From contig NZ_JAJUXG010000012.1 of NCBI RefSeq assembly GCF_021390535.1, forward strand, positions 310,001-374,000: 64,000 bases of DNA, read 5' to 3'. Both the position numbers and the translations under genes were made by a program. The notes beneath the pieces were generated by a model that had not been told where the DNA came from, ran no database searches, and saw only the letters and a list, made by a program, of their open reading frames with translations. Source of the stretch: Dyadobacter sp. CY312 (lineage in GTDB: Bacteria; Bacteroidota; Bacteroidia; Cytophagales; Spirosomataceae). Shown here piece by piece: positions 53,648 to 64,000 of the stretch (position 1 is its first letter; every line of letters starts with the position of its first letter).

Positions 53648-54217
53648 ATGCCTGAGAACAACTCCGCTGTTCTGCAAGAACTACTCGACGGCTGTATGAA
53701 AAAAAATCGTCGTAGCCAGGAATTGCTCTATAAGCAGTTCTATGGATATGCTATGGGGGTATGCCTGAGGTATTCAAAAAACAGGGAATCGGCGAAGGAA
53801 ATTCTTAACGACGGATTTTTTAAGGTTTTTACAAAGCTGGATAGTTTTGACACCAATAAATCATTCAAGGTGTGGCTCGGTCGGGTGATGATTAACACGG
53901 CTCTGGACCACTACCGGCATGAAGTAAAGAGAGATATTTTTGAGACCGCCGAAGCAGGGGAAGATGTGTCGGTGGATGAGAACGTGATCAGTAAGCTGGC
54001 TTATGAGGAGTTGGTGGGTCTTATACAACAACTGACTCCTGCGTACCGGCTTGTGTTTAGTTTGTATGTTATTGATGGTTATAATCATGAAGAAATTGCG
54101 GAGCAGTTGAACATCTCCACCGGTGCGTCGAAGTCAAATCTGTCTCGTGCCCGGGAAAAGCTAAGAGAAATGTTATCAAAAATAAACATTGACAATTATG
54201 ACAGAGTTACCAGATGA
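53648..54217 (+). CDS. ECF-type RNA polymerase sigma factor
   Basis: A 189-residue sigma-70 family protein with region 2 (about 20-90: LYKQFYGYAMGVCLRYSKNRESAKEILNDGFFKVFTKL) and region 4 (about 130-180: LTPAYRLVFSLYVIDGYNHEEIAEQLNISTGASKSNLSRAREKL). It directs RNA polymerase to a small set of genes once freed from its anti-sigma partner. The next gene overlaps it by 20 bases and encodes a membrane protein with an anti-sigma-like N-terminus. It opens a five-gene operon with Rieske, DUF5777 and YceI genes. Confidence 0.93.
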   Translation: MPENNSAVLQELLDGCMKKNRRSQELLYKQFYGYAMGVCLRYSKNRESAKEILNDGFFKVFTKLDSFDTNKSFKVWLGRVMINTALDHYRHEVKRDIFETAEAGEDVSVDENVISKLAYEELVGLIQQLTPAYRLVFSLYVIDGYNHEEIAEQLNISTGASKSNLSRAREKLREMLSKINIDNYDRVTR

Positions 54218-55622
54218 CGAACTGGATAAACTCTTCAGAAAGTCATCCGAAGAGTTTGATCCAAGTTATGAACCCGCAGACTGGGATGCTTTAAGCAGGC
54301 GTCTGGATGAGCATGATGGGAAGAGTCCGCTTGGCTGGTTGAGGAAATGGTGGCCTTTGGGATTGCTATCACTGCTTATTCCAATGGGCTTGGGCTATTA
54401 TTGGTTGAAATCTCCCGTATCTGATGTCAATCATTCTGCAAATACAGGAAAAAAATATGTGACAGTTAAGGCAAATGAAGTCGAGATACCAGAAAGGAGA
54501 TCGCAGTCAGCAACGTCCGCGGAAAAAATTACTGAAACAGAATTAATTCCAGATGAATTGCCAACCGTTTCAGAAACGAGCGTTGCAAAGAGAGCGAGGA
54601 ACCGTGCTAAAAATGATGTGCCCGTATATGTCAACCGTTACCGAAAATCCGATGTCGGTTCTCCCCGTAATCTGGTTAGAAAATCCGAGAAGATGGCTTC
54701 CGGACTTTTAAGAAAAGAAGCTGGATATTTTGAATCCGGTCGCTTAAAAAACGAAGCTGGTGAAGGTATATCATCTCCTTTGGAATCAGGAAGAGAGGCA
54801 GCCGGGAGCAAAACTTTAAGCGGTTCGCGTCAAACGTCCACAGATGTGCAGGGTAGTCAGGAAACGATTATACCTGAGGTCGCAGAAATGCAGCAGGGAC
54901 GCAGTTCAGCAGATGGCGTAGACTTTATCAATCCATTGCCTTTCACAAAAAATGAAGGTTTGGCGTTGCCTGATATTGATTCACCGGAAACAGTTCCACC
55001 GTTAGAAAGAGAGAAACAAAGGGATATTTCTCCTAAAATGGCGATCCGTTTCGGCTATTCTCCGGATTTGACTACGGTTGGGTTGAAGAACTTTTCCAAG
55101 CCGGGATCTGCTGTTTCCATGATGATTGAGTACGCTCTCCTTCGCAAATTGTACGTGCAGGCTGGCGTAGTGCGAAGCGTGAAAGATTATAGTGCGGGGG
55201 CAGGAGAATACAAGCTGAATAAATATGTGACGAATATCAATACACCTTATGGTGTGGACGGAACGTGTACCATGATCGAAATTCCTATGGGCTTCCGTTA
55301 TGATCTGGTTCAAAATGAACGGTCCAGGATATTTGCCGGAGCAGGCTTTGCCTCCTATTACGTTCAAAAGGAAAAATACGACTATAAATATTCCGATTAT
55401 GTGCACGGGCAGGTGCCTGGCTGGAAAGGAAAAACAGGCTGGTTTTGGCTGAGTCACAGTACACTGTCGGCCGGTTATGAGCACCGGATTTCTAATAAAC
55501 TCTCTCTCCTCGCTGAACCCTATATCCGCATTCCTCTAAAGGGTGTCGGCTATGGAAAGGTAAATCTCGTAACTACAGGTATGTGGCTTTCGCTGCGTTA
55601 CACACCTGTTTTCAATAAATAA
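54198..55622 (+). CDS. anti-sigma-like membrane protein fused to an outer-membrane-barrel-like domain
   Basis: A 474-residue protein starting at the ATG at 54198, inside the sigma gene (the frame also opens with a TTG at 54189). The N-terminal 50 residues are acidic and cytoplasmic (TELPDDELDKLFRKSSEEFDPSYEPADWDALSRRL), the part expected to hold the sigma factor. One membrane helix lies at 52-70, followed by a long disordered, Ser/Arg/Glu-rich stretch (about 75-270). The C-terminal 200 residues (RFGYSPDLTTVGLKNF ... GMWLSLRYTPVFNK) look like an outer-membrane beta-barrel. Linking inner and outer membranes in one chain would be unusual. Anti-sigma activity is inferred from overlap. Confidence 0.82.
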   Translation: MTELPDDELDKLFRKSSEEFDPSYEPADWDALSRRLDEHDGKSPLGWLRKWWPLGLLSLLIPMGLGYYWLKSPVSDVNHSANTGKKYVTVKANEVEIPERRSQSATSAEKITETELIPDELPTVSETSVAKRARNRAKNDVPVYVNRYRKSDVGSPRNLVRKSEKMASGLLRKEAGYFESGRLKNEAGEGISSPLESGREAAGSKTLSGSRQTSTDVQGSQETIIPEVAEMQQGRSSADGVDFINPLPFTKNEGLALPDIDSPETVPPLEREKQRDISPKMAIRFGYSPDLTTVGLKNFSKPGSAVSMMIEYALLRKLYVQAGVVRSVKDYSAGAGEYKLNKYVTNINTPYGVDGTCTMIEIPMGFRYDLVQNERSRIFAGAGFASYYVQKEKYDYKYSDYVHGQVPGWKGKTGWFWLSHSTLSAGYEHRISNKLSLLAEPYIRIPLKGVGYGKVNLVTTGMWLSLRYTPVFNK

Positions 55623-55671
55623 GCTCAGGGAATTTACTGCTTATTCGCATTCACCAATCAATTATATCACT

Positions 55672-56169
55672 ATGAAAACGTCACAAGCAGAAGGAATGAA
55701 AAGGGGAGAATTTTTAAGAAGTCTTGGTTTAAGCACTTCCACATTGATGGCTTTTTACTGCCTTGGAACAACAATGACTTCATGCGGTTCCAAGGAAGAT
55801 GATCCGGGCGCAGGTGCCGGAGCGGGAACAGGTATAAGTGGAACTACAACGGGAAACAGTGTCAATTTTACCATTGATCTCACTAACAGCAGTTACTCCA
55901 AATTCAAAACAGCTGGTTCTTCTGAAATTATTGGAGATGTTCTGGTAGCGTTCACGACTTCGAACGGATATGTAGCGCTATCCAAAAGATGTACCCACGA
56001 AGGAAGCCAGGTACAATACCGTACCCAGCAAAATGACATTTTTTGCATAAGCCATTCATCAGAGTTTTCATTAACTGGTGCCGTTGAGCAAGGCCCTGCT
56101 GCAACTGCTTTGAAAGTCTACAAAACATCGCTCTCGGCAGATGGAAATACCCTCACTGTAACTGCTTAA
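55672..56169 (+). CDS. Rieske iron-sulfur lipoprotein
   Basis: A 165-residue protein with a 2Fe-2S Rieske cluster: C107-x-H109 in KRCTHEGS and C125-x2-H128 in FCISHSSEFS. The N-terminus has a signal with an RGEFLRSLGLS segment and a lipid-type cysteine in TTMTSC, so it is exported and anchored. Low-complexity GAGAGAGTG follows. The protein could pass electrons to or from the partner proteins of this operon. It lies 50 bases after the anti-sigma-like gene; a start at the ATG at 55696 is also possible. Confidence 0.9.
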   Translation: MKTSQAEGMKRGEFLRSLGLSTSTLMAFYCLGTTMTSCGSKEDDPGAGAGAGTGISGTTTGNSVNFTIDLTNSSYSKFKTAGSSEIIGDVLVAFTTSNGYVALSKRCTHEGSQVQYRTQQNDIFCISHSSEFSLTGAVEQGPAATALKVYKTSLSADGNTLTVTA

Positions 56170-56187
56170 TCCTCATTTTATTTTGCT

Positions 56188-57072
56188 ATGAAATTACTCC
56201 GCATATTAATATTGCTGGCTGTCCCTGCTATGTCCCAGGCGCAGGATGACCTGCTGAGCCAGTTGCAAAAAAGTGACAGTGCTCAATCGTATCCCGTTAC
56301 GGCAACCTTCAAGTCTACCCGGGTTGTAAACGGGCAATCGGTTGAAACGATGAAGAAAAAGCATCTTGATTTCCGTATTTCTCACCGTTTTGGAAGGCTT
56401 AATTCCGGTGCATACCAGTTTTTCGGCCTCGATCAGGCGACCATGCGAATGGGGTTTGAATATGGAATAACGGACCGGTTTATGGTTGGGATAGGAAGGA
56501 GTACATCGCAGAAGGTTTATGATTTTTTTGGTAAGTATAAAATGATTGAACAGACATCCGGAACAAGGATTGTACCTGTTTCTGTAACACTTTTTGGTGG
56601 AGGAGGTATTGCCACAGTCAACAAGGAGCTTAAATTTCAGAATAAGATCCACTACACGGCGCAAGTGCTCATTGCCCGCAAATTCAGTGAGAAGTTGTCT
56701 TTACAACTTTCTCCCACGTATCTGTATCGTAACCGGCCGGAAGTGACGGGAGATGAAAAGCTGCTGCTCGCTGTCGGTATCGGAGGAAGGTATAAGATAT
56801 CAAAACGTGTTTCGATCAATGGCGAATATTTCTGGACGGCCAGGGAGAAAAATACGCTCACTGCGCCATACCACGATTCTATGTCTTTTGGCGTAGATAT
56901 TGAAACGGGAGGCCATGTTTTTCAGCTGCATTTTACCAATTCATTGGGCATGATCGAAAAGCAGTTTATTGGTGAAACAGCCGGAACCTGGGGAAAGGGA
57001 GACATTCACTACGGATTTAATATTTCCCGGACATTCAGTTTTGATAAAAAGAATAAGAAATCAGCCAACTAA
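56188..57072 (+). CDS. DUF5777 outer-membrane beta-barrel protein
   Basis: A 294-residue exported protein (signal MKLLRILILLAVPAMSQAQ) with alternating strands and the DUF5777 pattern: LDFRISHRFGRLNSGAYQFFGLDQATMRMGFEYGITDRFMVGIGRS. The C-terminal strands (FQLHFTNSLGMIEKQFIGET and IHYGFNISRTF) suggest a small barrel in the outer membrane. It follows the Rieske gene by 18 bases. The family commonly sits with Rieske and YceI genes in Bacteroidota. Transport or electron-transfer roles are proposed from the neighbourhood but not demonstrated. Confidence 0.85.
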   Translation: MKLLRILILLAVPAMSQAQDDLLSQLQKSDSAQSYPVTATFKSTRVVNGQSVETMKKKHLDFRISHRFGRLNSGAYQFFGLDQATMRMGFEYGITDRFMVGIGRSTSQKVYDFFGKYKMIEQTSGTRIVPVSVTLFGGGGIATVNKELKFQNKIHYTAQVLIARKFSEKLSLQLSPTYLYRNRPEVTGDEKLLLAVGIGGRYKISKRVSINGEYFWTAREKNTLTAPYHDSMSFGVDIETGGHVFQLHFTNSLGMIEKQFIGETAGTWGKGDIHYGFNISRTFSFDKKNKKSAN

Positions 57073-57085
57073 ATAACAGTTTGTC

Positions 57086-57649
57086 ATGAGTAAGTATTTA
57101 TCGATCGCATTTATTCTGGTAGTTGGCCGTTTGGTTTTGCCATTGGAGACATTGCAGGCGCAGTCTATGTTCTCTACCAGTGCCGGTAATACAAAATTTT
57201 CATCTGAGACGCCTCTGGAAAACATCAACGCGGAAAACAAGAAATCGCAGGCAATTTTGAATACTTCCACAGGTGAGGTTGCCATGCGAATGAATATGAA
57301 AGATTTCTCTTTCCCAAATAAACTGATGCAGGAGCATTTCAATGAAAACTATATAGAATCGGATAAATATCCGACGGCAACGTTTAGCGGGAAAATTGAT
57401 CAGGCTGTTGATTATTCCAGGGATGGAGAATATGACGCTTCGGCGACTGGAAAATTCACCGTTCATGGTGTGACCAAAACCAGGACAATCAAGGGTAAAA
57501 TCAAGGTGGCTGGTGGGAAAATTTTACTTACATCCACTTTTCTGGTGGCGCTTGCAGATCATAAAATTGAAGTGCCACAAATCGTGTTCGTTAAAATTGC
57601 ACAAAATATCACTGTTAAAGCAGACTATACCTTGCAAGCTGTGAAGTAA
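57086..57649 (+). CDS. YceI-family lipocalin-like protein
   Basis: A 187-residue exported protein (signal MSKYLSIAFILVVGRLVLPLETLQAQ) of the YceI family, a lipocalin-like barrel that binds long isoprenoid chains. The conserved blocks FSSETPLENINAENKKSQAILNTSTGEVAMRM, MQEHFNENYIESDKYPTATF and FTVHGVTKTRTIKGKIKV are present. In this operon it may carry a quinone-like molecule for the Rieske protein. It is the last gene before a strong terminator. Confidence 0.92.
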   Translation: MSKYLSIAFILVVGRLVLPLETLQAQSMFSTSAGNTKFSSETPLENINAENKKSQAILNTSTGEVAMRMNMKDFSFPNKLMQEHFNENYIESDKYPTATFSGKIDQAVDYSRDGEYDASATGKFTVHGVTKTRTIKGKIKVAGGKILLTSTFLVALADHKIEVPQIVFVKIAQNITVKADYTLQAVK

Positions 57650-57661
57650 TAGTTGGCTGGA

Positions 57662-57701
57662 AACCCGCGCGCCTGCACCGAAAGATGCAGGCGCGCGGGT
57701 T
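57662..57701. terminator. GC-rich bidirectional terminator
   Basis: A perfect 16-bp stem of AACCCGCGCGCCTGCA with its complement (57662-57677 with 57686-57701) and an 8-base loop. It lies between the convergent YceI and GH2 genes and ends five bases from the GH2 stop. Confidence 0.9.
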
Positions 57702-57705
57702 ATGT

Positions 57706-61158
<3,453 letters not shown>

Positions 61159-61253
61159 GATATAAACAAAATAAACTGGGGGAATTCGACCCGGCAAATG
61201 AAGTTTTATTTACATAATACTTTTAATTTGTCGCCTCTAATTAAATCTTCTCT

Positions 61254-62030
61254 ATGCTGTTAGCCGTTGACGTTGGGAATACCGACACCGTTTTTGGACT
61301 TTATGACACAGGCACGTGGACTCATATCTGGCGCGTGCGATCGCTGGTTCATGATAACGAGTCACATTATGAGTCCAGGCTCAGGCTTCACTTTCTGGAA
61401 GCAGGACTTTGGTTTGGAGATGTAGAAACGGTGGTTTTGAGCAGCGTGGTACCTGCCATGACGCCGATCATTCAGAAAACACTACGGTCATTATTTGGAG
61501 AAGATATCATCATGGTTGGGCCGGATATTTTTCCTGATCTTGACATTGCGATTGATCACCCACACGAGATCGGTGCCGATCTGATTGCCAATGCAGTTGC
61601 CGTGATCACACGCTACAAGCAAAATTGCGTAGTCGTAGACTTTGGAACAGCACTCACTTTTACGACGGTATCTGCCGAAGGAAAAATTCTGGGCGTGGCC
61701 ATTTTACCAGGTCTTGTTACCGCTGTAAAGGCACTGTTTGCCAATACTGCCCAGTTGCCCGAAGTACCTTTGAAATTGCCGGAATCGGCCATCGGGAAAA
61801 ACACAGTGGAGGCTATACAGGCCGGAATTCTACTGGGTTATGAAGGGTTGGTCAAATCGCTCATACAGCGTATCAGGGCCGAACTTGGCGGTGATTGTAT
61901 TGCCGTTGCGACAGGAGGATTATCTTCTATTATTGAAACGTTGAAAGACGAATTCGTTGAAATCGATCGTAAGCTCACGCTCGACGGATTAAGGATAATT
62001 GGGGAAAAGGTCAAGGGGAATCATGCTTAA
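61254..62030 (+). CDS. coaX: type III pantothenate kinase
   Basis: Phosphorylates pantothenate with ATP, the first step of coenzyme A synthesis, in the cytoplasm. The 258-residue protein has the three motifs of the CoaX type: DVGNTDTVFG at 5-14, PHEIGADLIANA at about 102-113 and VVVDFGTALTFTTV at about 127-140. These separate it from CoaA-type kinases. The C-terminus (ATGGLSSIIETL) completes the fold. A lipoprotein gene follows on the same strand, 19 bases after the stop. Confidence 0.95.
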   Translation: MLLAVDVGNTDTVFGLYDTGTWTHIWRVRSLVHDNESHYESRLRLHFLEAGLWFGDVETVVLSSVVPAMTPIIQKTLRSLFGEDIIMVGPDIFPDLDIAIDHPHEIGADLIANAVAVITRYKQNCVVVDFGTALTFTTVSAEGKILGVAILPGLVTAVKALFANTAQLPEVPLKLPESAIGKNTVEAIQAGILLGYEGLVKSLIQRIRAELGGDCIAVATGGLSSIIETLKDEFVEIDRKLTLDGLRIIGEKVKGNHA

Positions 62031-62049
62031 TGAGTATTATAAAAACGTT

Positions 62050-62382
62050 ATGAAAATCAAAATAGGAGCAATAGTATTCTTTTTATCAGTTTGGTTAACC
62101 GGTTGTGTCTCAAATAATATGGCTTGGCGGACCAACGAGCGGATTAAGGAGGTAAATCTTGGCATGACCAAAAGTGAAGTGATTGCAATTTTGGGTCCAA
62201 AATACATGATCGCATCTTCTTCCAAAGATGAAAAAGGAAACCCCACGGAAGTGTTGGCATACAAAAGTGATAGTTCAGAAGAATACAGGCTCAAATTCAT
62301 CAGCAACAAACTCATTGAGTGGAACAGAGAGCATGTGAATAAATATGTAGTCCCGGACCAGCCGACACCTGTTGTCAAATAG
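62050..62382 (+). CDS. small lipoprotein, SmpA/OmlA (BamE-like) fold
   Basis: About 110 residues. The ATG at 62050 starts a lipoprotein signal (MKIKIGAIVFFLSVWLTGC), and the open frame begins earlier at 61999 inside coaX. After the cysteine, NERIKEVNLGMTKSEVIAILGPKYMIASSSKDEKGNPTEVLAY resembles the SmpA/OmlA motif in BamE-type proteins: an N-terminal helix-turn with LGMTKxEV and a glycine-proline turn followed by beta strands. BamE in proteobacteria supports outer-membrane protein assembly. The role here is not known. It converges on the next gene with a 2-base gap. Confidence 0.75.
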   Translation: MKIKIGAIVFFLSVWLTGCVSNNMAWRTNERIKEVNLGMTKSEVIAILGPKYMIASSSKDEKGNPTEVLAYKSDSSEEYRLKFISNKLIEWNREHVNKYVVPDQPTPVVK

Positions 62383-62384
62383 GT

Positions 62385-62789
62385 TTAGCTAAAATTTCTA
62401 AAATCTCCGCTTTCAATTTCTTTCAATCCCACAATGGGTTGGTTGTACAGATATGTCCAGCAATTAAGAACCGAGCCATTTTTCAATGTAACCGGAACCA
62501 TGCGACGTACATAAAGGCTCAGTTTTTCATCTTCATTAATGTCTTCATACTCGTCCAGCTCAGGAAGCAGATCGGTATGAGCCGGTAACCTATAAATCTC
62601 TCCGAATACCCTCTTTTGCGAATCCGGGACATATATCGCACCGGGATACCAACTTACGGCATATAAAATTCCCGAAAAGAAACCGTTAAATTCAAAGTTG
62701 GAAAATTGATCCAGTTTTTTGGCAAAATCATTGTCAAATCCCTGCATGAGCGTACCATAGACAAACAAATAATCAGAACTTATATTCAT
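62385..62789 (-). CDS. gamma-glutamylcyclotransferase (AIG2-like) family protein
   Basis: About 134 residues from the ATG at 62789 (MNISSDYLFVYGTLMQGF); the frame extends upstream to 62858. The family signature YGTLM binds the gamma-glutamyl moiety, and the catalytic glutamate is expected in LPELDEYED. VFGEIYRLP is also conserved. Members cut gamma-glutamyl-amines or act on gamma-glutamyl cyclic products; others have no known substrate. It is convergent with the SmpA-like gene and divergent from the last gene in the window. Confidence 0.85.
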   Translation of the reverse strand: MNISSDYLFVYGTLMQGFDNDFAKKLDQFSNFEFNGFFSGILYAVSWYPGAIYVPDSQKRVFGEIYRLPAHTDLLPELDEYEDINEDEKLSLYVRRMVPVTLKNGSVLNCWTYLYNQPIVGLKEIESGDFRNFS

Positions 62790-62937
62790 TGAAATCGGGA
62801 GGTTGGTTTTAACGTAAATGATCAATCCGGTATAGAATTTTTCTCTTCCAATACACAATCTGTCTTGTTCAGGTAGGATTGAAAGTGGTATTTTTCTTAT
62901 ATTTACACATAAAGCTCTTCATCTTTAAGATACAATT
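62790..62937. other. divergent intergenic region at the end of the window
   Basis: A short AT-rich region between the cyclotransferase gene and the last gene, with the stretch TTTTTCTTATATTTACAC. No clear -7/-33 pair was identified. Confidence 0.4.
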
Positions 62938-64000
62938 ATGTACGATAAAAATCTCGGGACAAAGCAAAAGGCCTTAAAAATCAATCTCGATCGTCGAATT
63001 TATGGCTCATTTGCCGAAATCGGAGCCGGGCAGGAAACGGCTGCTTACTTCTTCAAAGCCGGAGGTGCTTCTGGTACGGTAGCAAAGACGATGTCGGCAT
63101 ATGACATGACTTTCAGTGACGCAATATACGGAACGGAAGAGGGCGGAAGGTATGTGGTGGAATCGCGTCTGATGAAAATGCTCAACAGGGAATACAATCT
63201 TGTTGAAAAAAGGTTATCTGAAAAACGGGGCAAAGACAGCCAGTTTTTTGCTTTTGCCAATACCGTTGTTGCACTTAACTTCCAGAAGACCAACGAGTCG
63301 CATGGCTGGATTGGTTTACAGTTTCAACTTACGCCGGAAGGACCTACCAATTATGTGGTAATTCATGTCCGGATGCGCGACAACGAGAATCTGCTTCAAC
63401 AGCAGGCGCTGGGTATCATTGGTGTTAATTTGATGTACGGCTGTTTTTTCTATTACAAATCGCCTGAAACGTTGCTGCTTTCGCTCATGGATGATCTTAC
63501 CACAGAGCGTATAGAAATTGATATGGTGCGATTTAGCGGACCGGATTTCCTGAAAGTGGACAATCGGTTAATGAGTCTTCGCCTGGTAAAAAATGGTTTT
63601 ACCGATGCCGCTCTTTTTGGCAGCGATGGCGGTGTTTTGCAGCCTTCGGAAGCGTTGTACAAAAAACACATTCTGATGATGCGTGGTCGTTTGCGGCCCA
63701 TAACCAACGTACACATTGATCTGATCAGCAATGGTCAAAAGCAGTTTCTTGCCGAACCCGATGTGGACGAATCCAAAGTGGTACTTGTGTCGGAACTTAC
63801 GTTACACAACCTGAAAGGCGGAGATCGGGATATTGATGAAAAGGATTTCCTTGACCGTGTTGACATTCTTTGTTCACTTGGGCACATGGTAATGATATCC
63901 AATCACCACGAATATTTTCGTTTGATGGCGTATCTGTCGAGACTTACGAAACTAAAAGTAGGTTTGTTGCTGGGAAGCCCTAGTTTGCAGGATATTTTTG
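62938..64000 (+). CDS. conserved cytoplasmic protein, 3' end outside the window
   Basis: The ATG at 62938 opens a frame that stays open to the end of the window (over 350 residues). No signal peptide or membrane helix. The sequence (NLGTKQKALKINLDRRIYGSFAEIGAGQETAAYFFKAGGASGTVAKTMSAYD ...) matches a family of about 480 residues that I recall from many Bacteroidota, but I cannot name its function; database names for it are, as far as I recall, unreliable. Conserved features here are a glycine-rich GAGQETAAYFFKAGGASGTVAK and a C-terminal part with NHHEYFRLMAYLSRLTKLKVG. It is divergent from the cyclotransferase gene. Confidence 0.75.
   Translation, partial: MYDKNLGTKQKALKINLDRRIYGSFAEIGAGQETAAYFFKAGGASGTVAKTMSAYDMTFSDAIYGTEEGGRYVVESRLMKMLNREYNLVEKRLSEKRGKDSQFFAFANTVVALNFQKTNESHGWIGLQFQLTPEGPTNYVVIHVRMRDNENLLQQQALGIIGVNLMYGCFFYYKSPETLLLSLMDDLTTERIEIDMVRFSGPDFLKVDNRLMSLRLVKNGFTDAALFGSDGGVLQPSEALYKKHILMMRGRLRPITNVHIDLISNGQKQFLAEPDVDESKVVLVSELTLHNLKGGDRDIDEKDFLDRVDILCSLGHMVMISNHHEYFRLMAYLSRLTKLKVGLLLGSPSLQDIF

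Overview
The window looks like a chromosomal segment of a free-living Bacteroidota bacterium of the Cytophagales, most like Dyadobacter or Spirosoma. This placement rests on protein families and is not tested by a database search. It rests on a SusC/SusD pair, a BtuB/BtuG-type B12 uptake pair, DUF5777, DUF6702 and DUF3472 proteins, WG-repeat proteins, a 7TM-DISM sensor, a PIF1-HRDC-HTH helicase and several promoters resembling the Bacteroidota TAnnTTTG -7 box. Codon use is mostly uniform. I saw no tRNA, rRNA, CRISPR array, integrase or prophage genes.

Layout. 1-2.2 kb: end of a Crp/Fnr regulator, an SMR pump and an M28 peptidase. 2.4-4 kb: a xylulokinase. 4-5.2 kb: an IS200-like (RAYT-type) transposase followed by a mosaic of hairpin repeats. 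5.2-12 kb: a short SSB, a zinc-ribbon protein, an aldo/keto reductase, an exported SAM-hydrolase-like protein with a CxxC lipoprotein, prfA, an exported thioredoxin, a glyoxalase-fold protein and a DMT exporter. 12.2-15.6 kb: a cobalamin riboswitch controlling a BtuB-like receptor and a BtuG-like lipoprotein; the riboswitch has a large inserted stem region. 15.7-24.4 kb: more repeats, a WG protein, a TPR histidine kinase with response regulator, a DEAD-box helicase and fructose-1,6-bisphosphatase. 24.7-33 kb: a DUF3472 protein, a PIF1-type helicase, a second WG protein, an alpha/beta hydrolase and two small membrane or exported proteins. 33-44 kb: tagaturonate reductase, a two-gene nucleotidyltransferase-like cassette, lon, a DUF6702 protein, rseP with a duplicated N-terminus, a membrane MutS-family ATPase and an MsbA-like ABC transporter.

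44-52.4 kb holds the most unusual gene. It is a 7TM-DISM membrane sensor whose output is a coiled coil plus an IS1595-transposase-type zinc ribbon and HTH with no nuclease domain. It sits directly upstream of a susC-susD-GH30 polysaccharide utilisation locus that has no other regulator beside it, so it may be a membrane-tethered transcription factor built from a domesticated transposase. 53.6-57.6 kb is an ECF sigma operon: sigma factor, an anti-sigma-like membrane protein fused to a barrel-like domain, a Rieske lipoprotein, a DUF5777 barrel and a YceI protein. 57.7-61.1 kb encodes an exported GH2 beta-galactosidase with a histone-H1-like basic tail. The window ends with coaX, a small lipoprotein, a gamma-glutamylcyclotransferase-fold protein and a truncated conserved gene.

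Many genes end in long perfect hairpins that can serve as terminators, often between convergent genes. Start codons were moved inward where the longest open frame began with TTG or GTG, or extended past an obvious signal peptide or family start.
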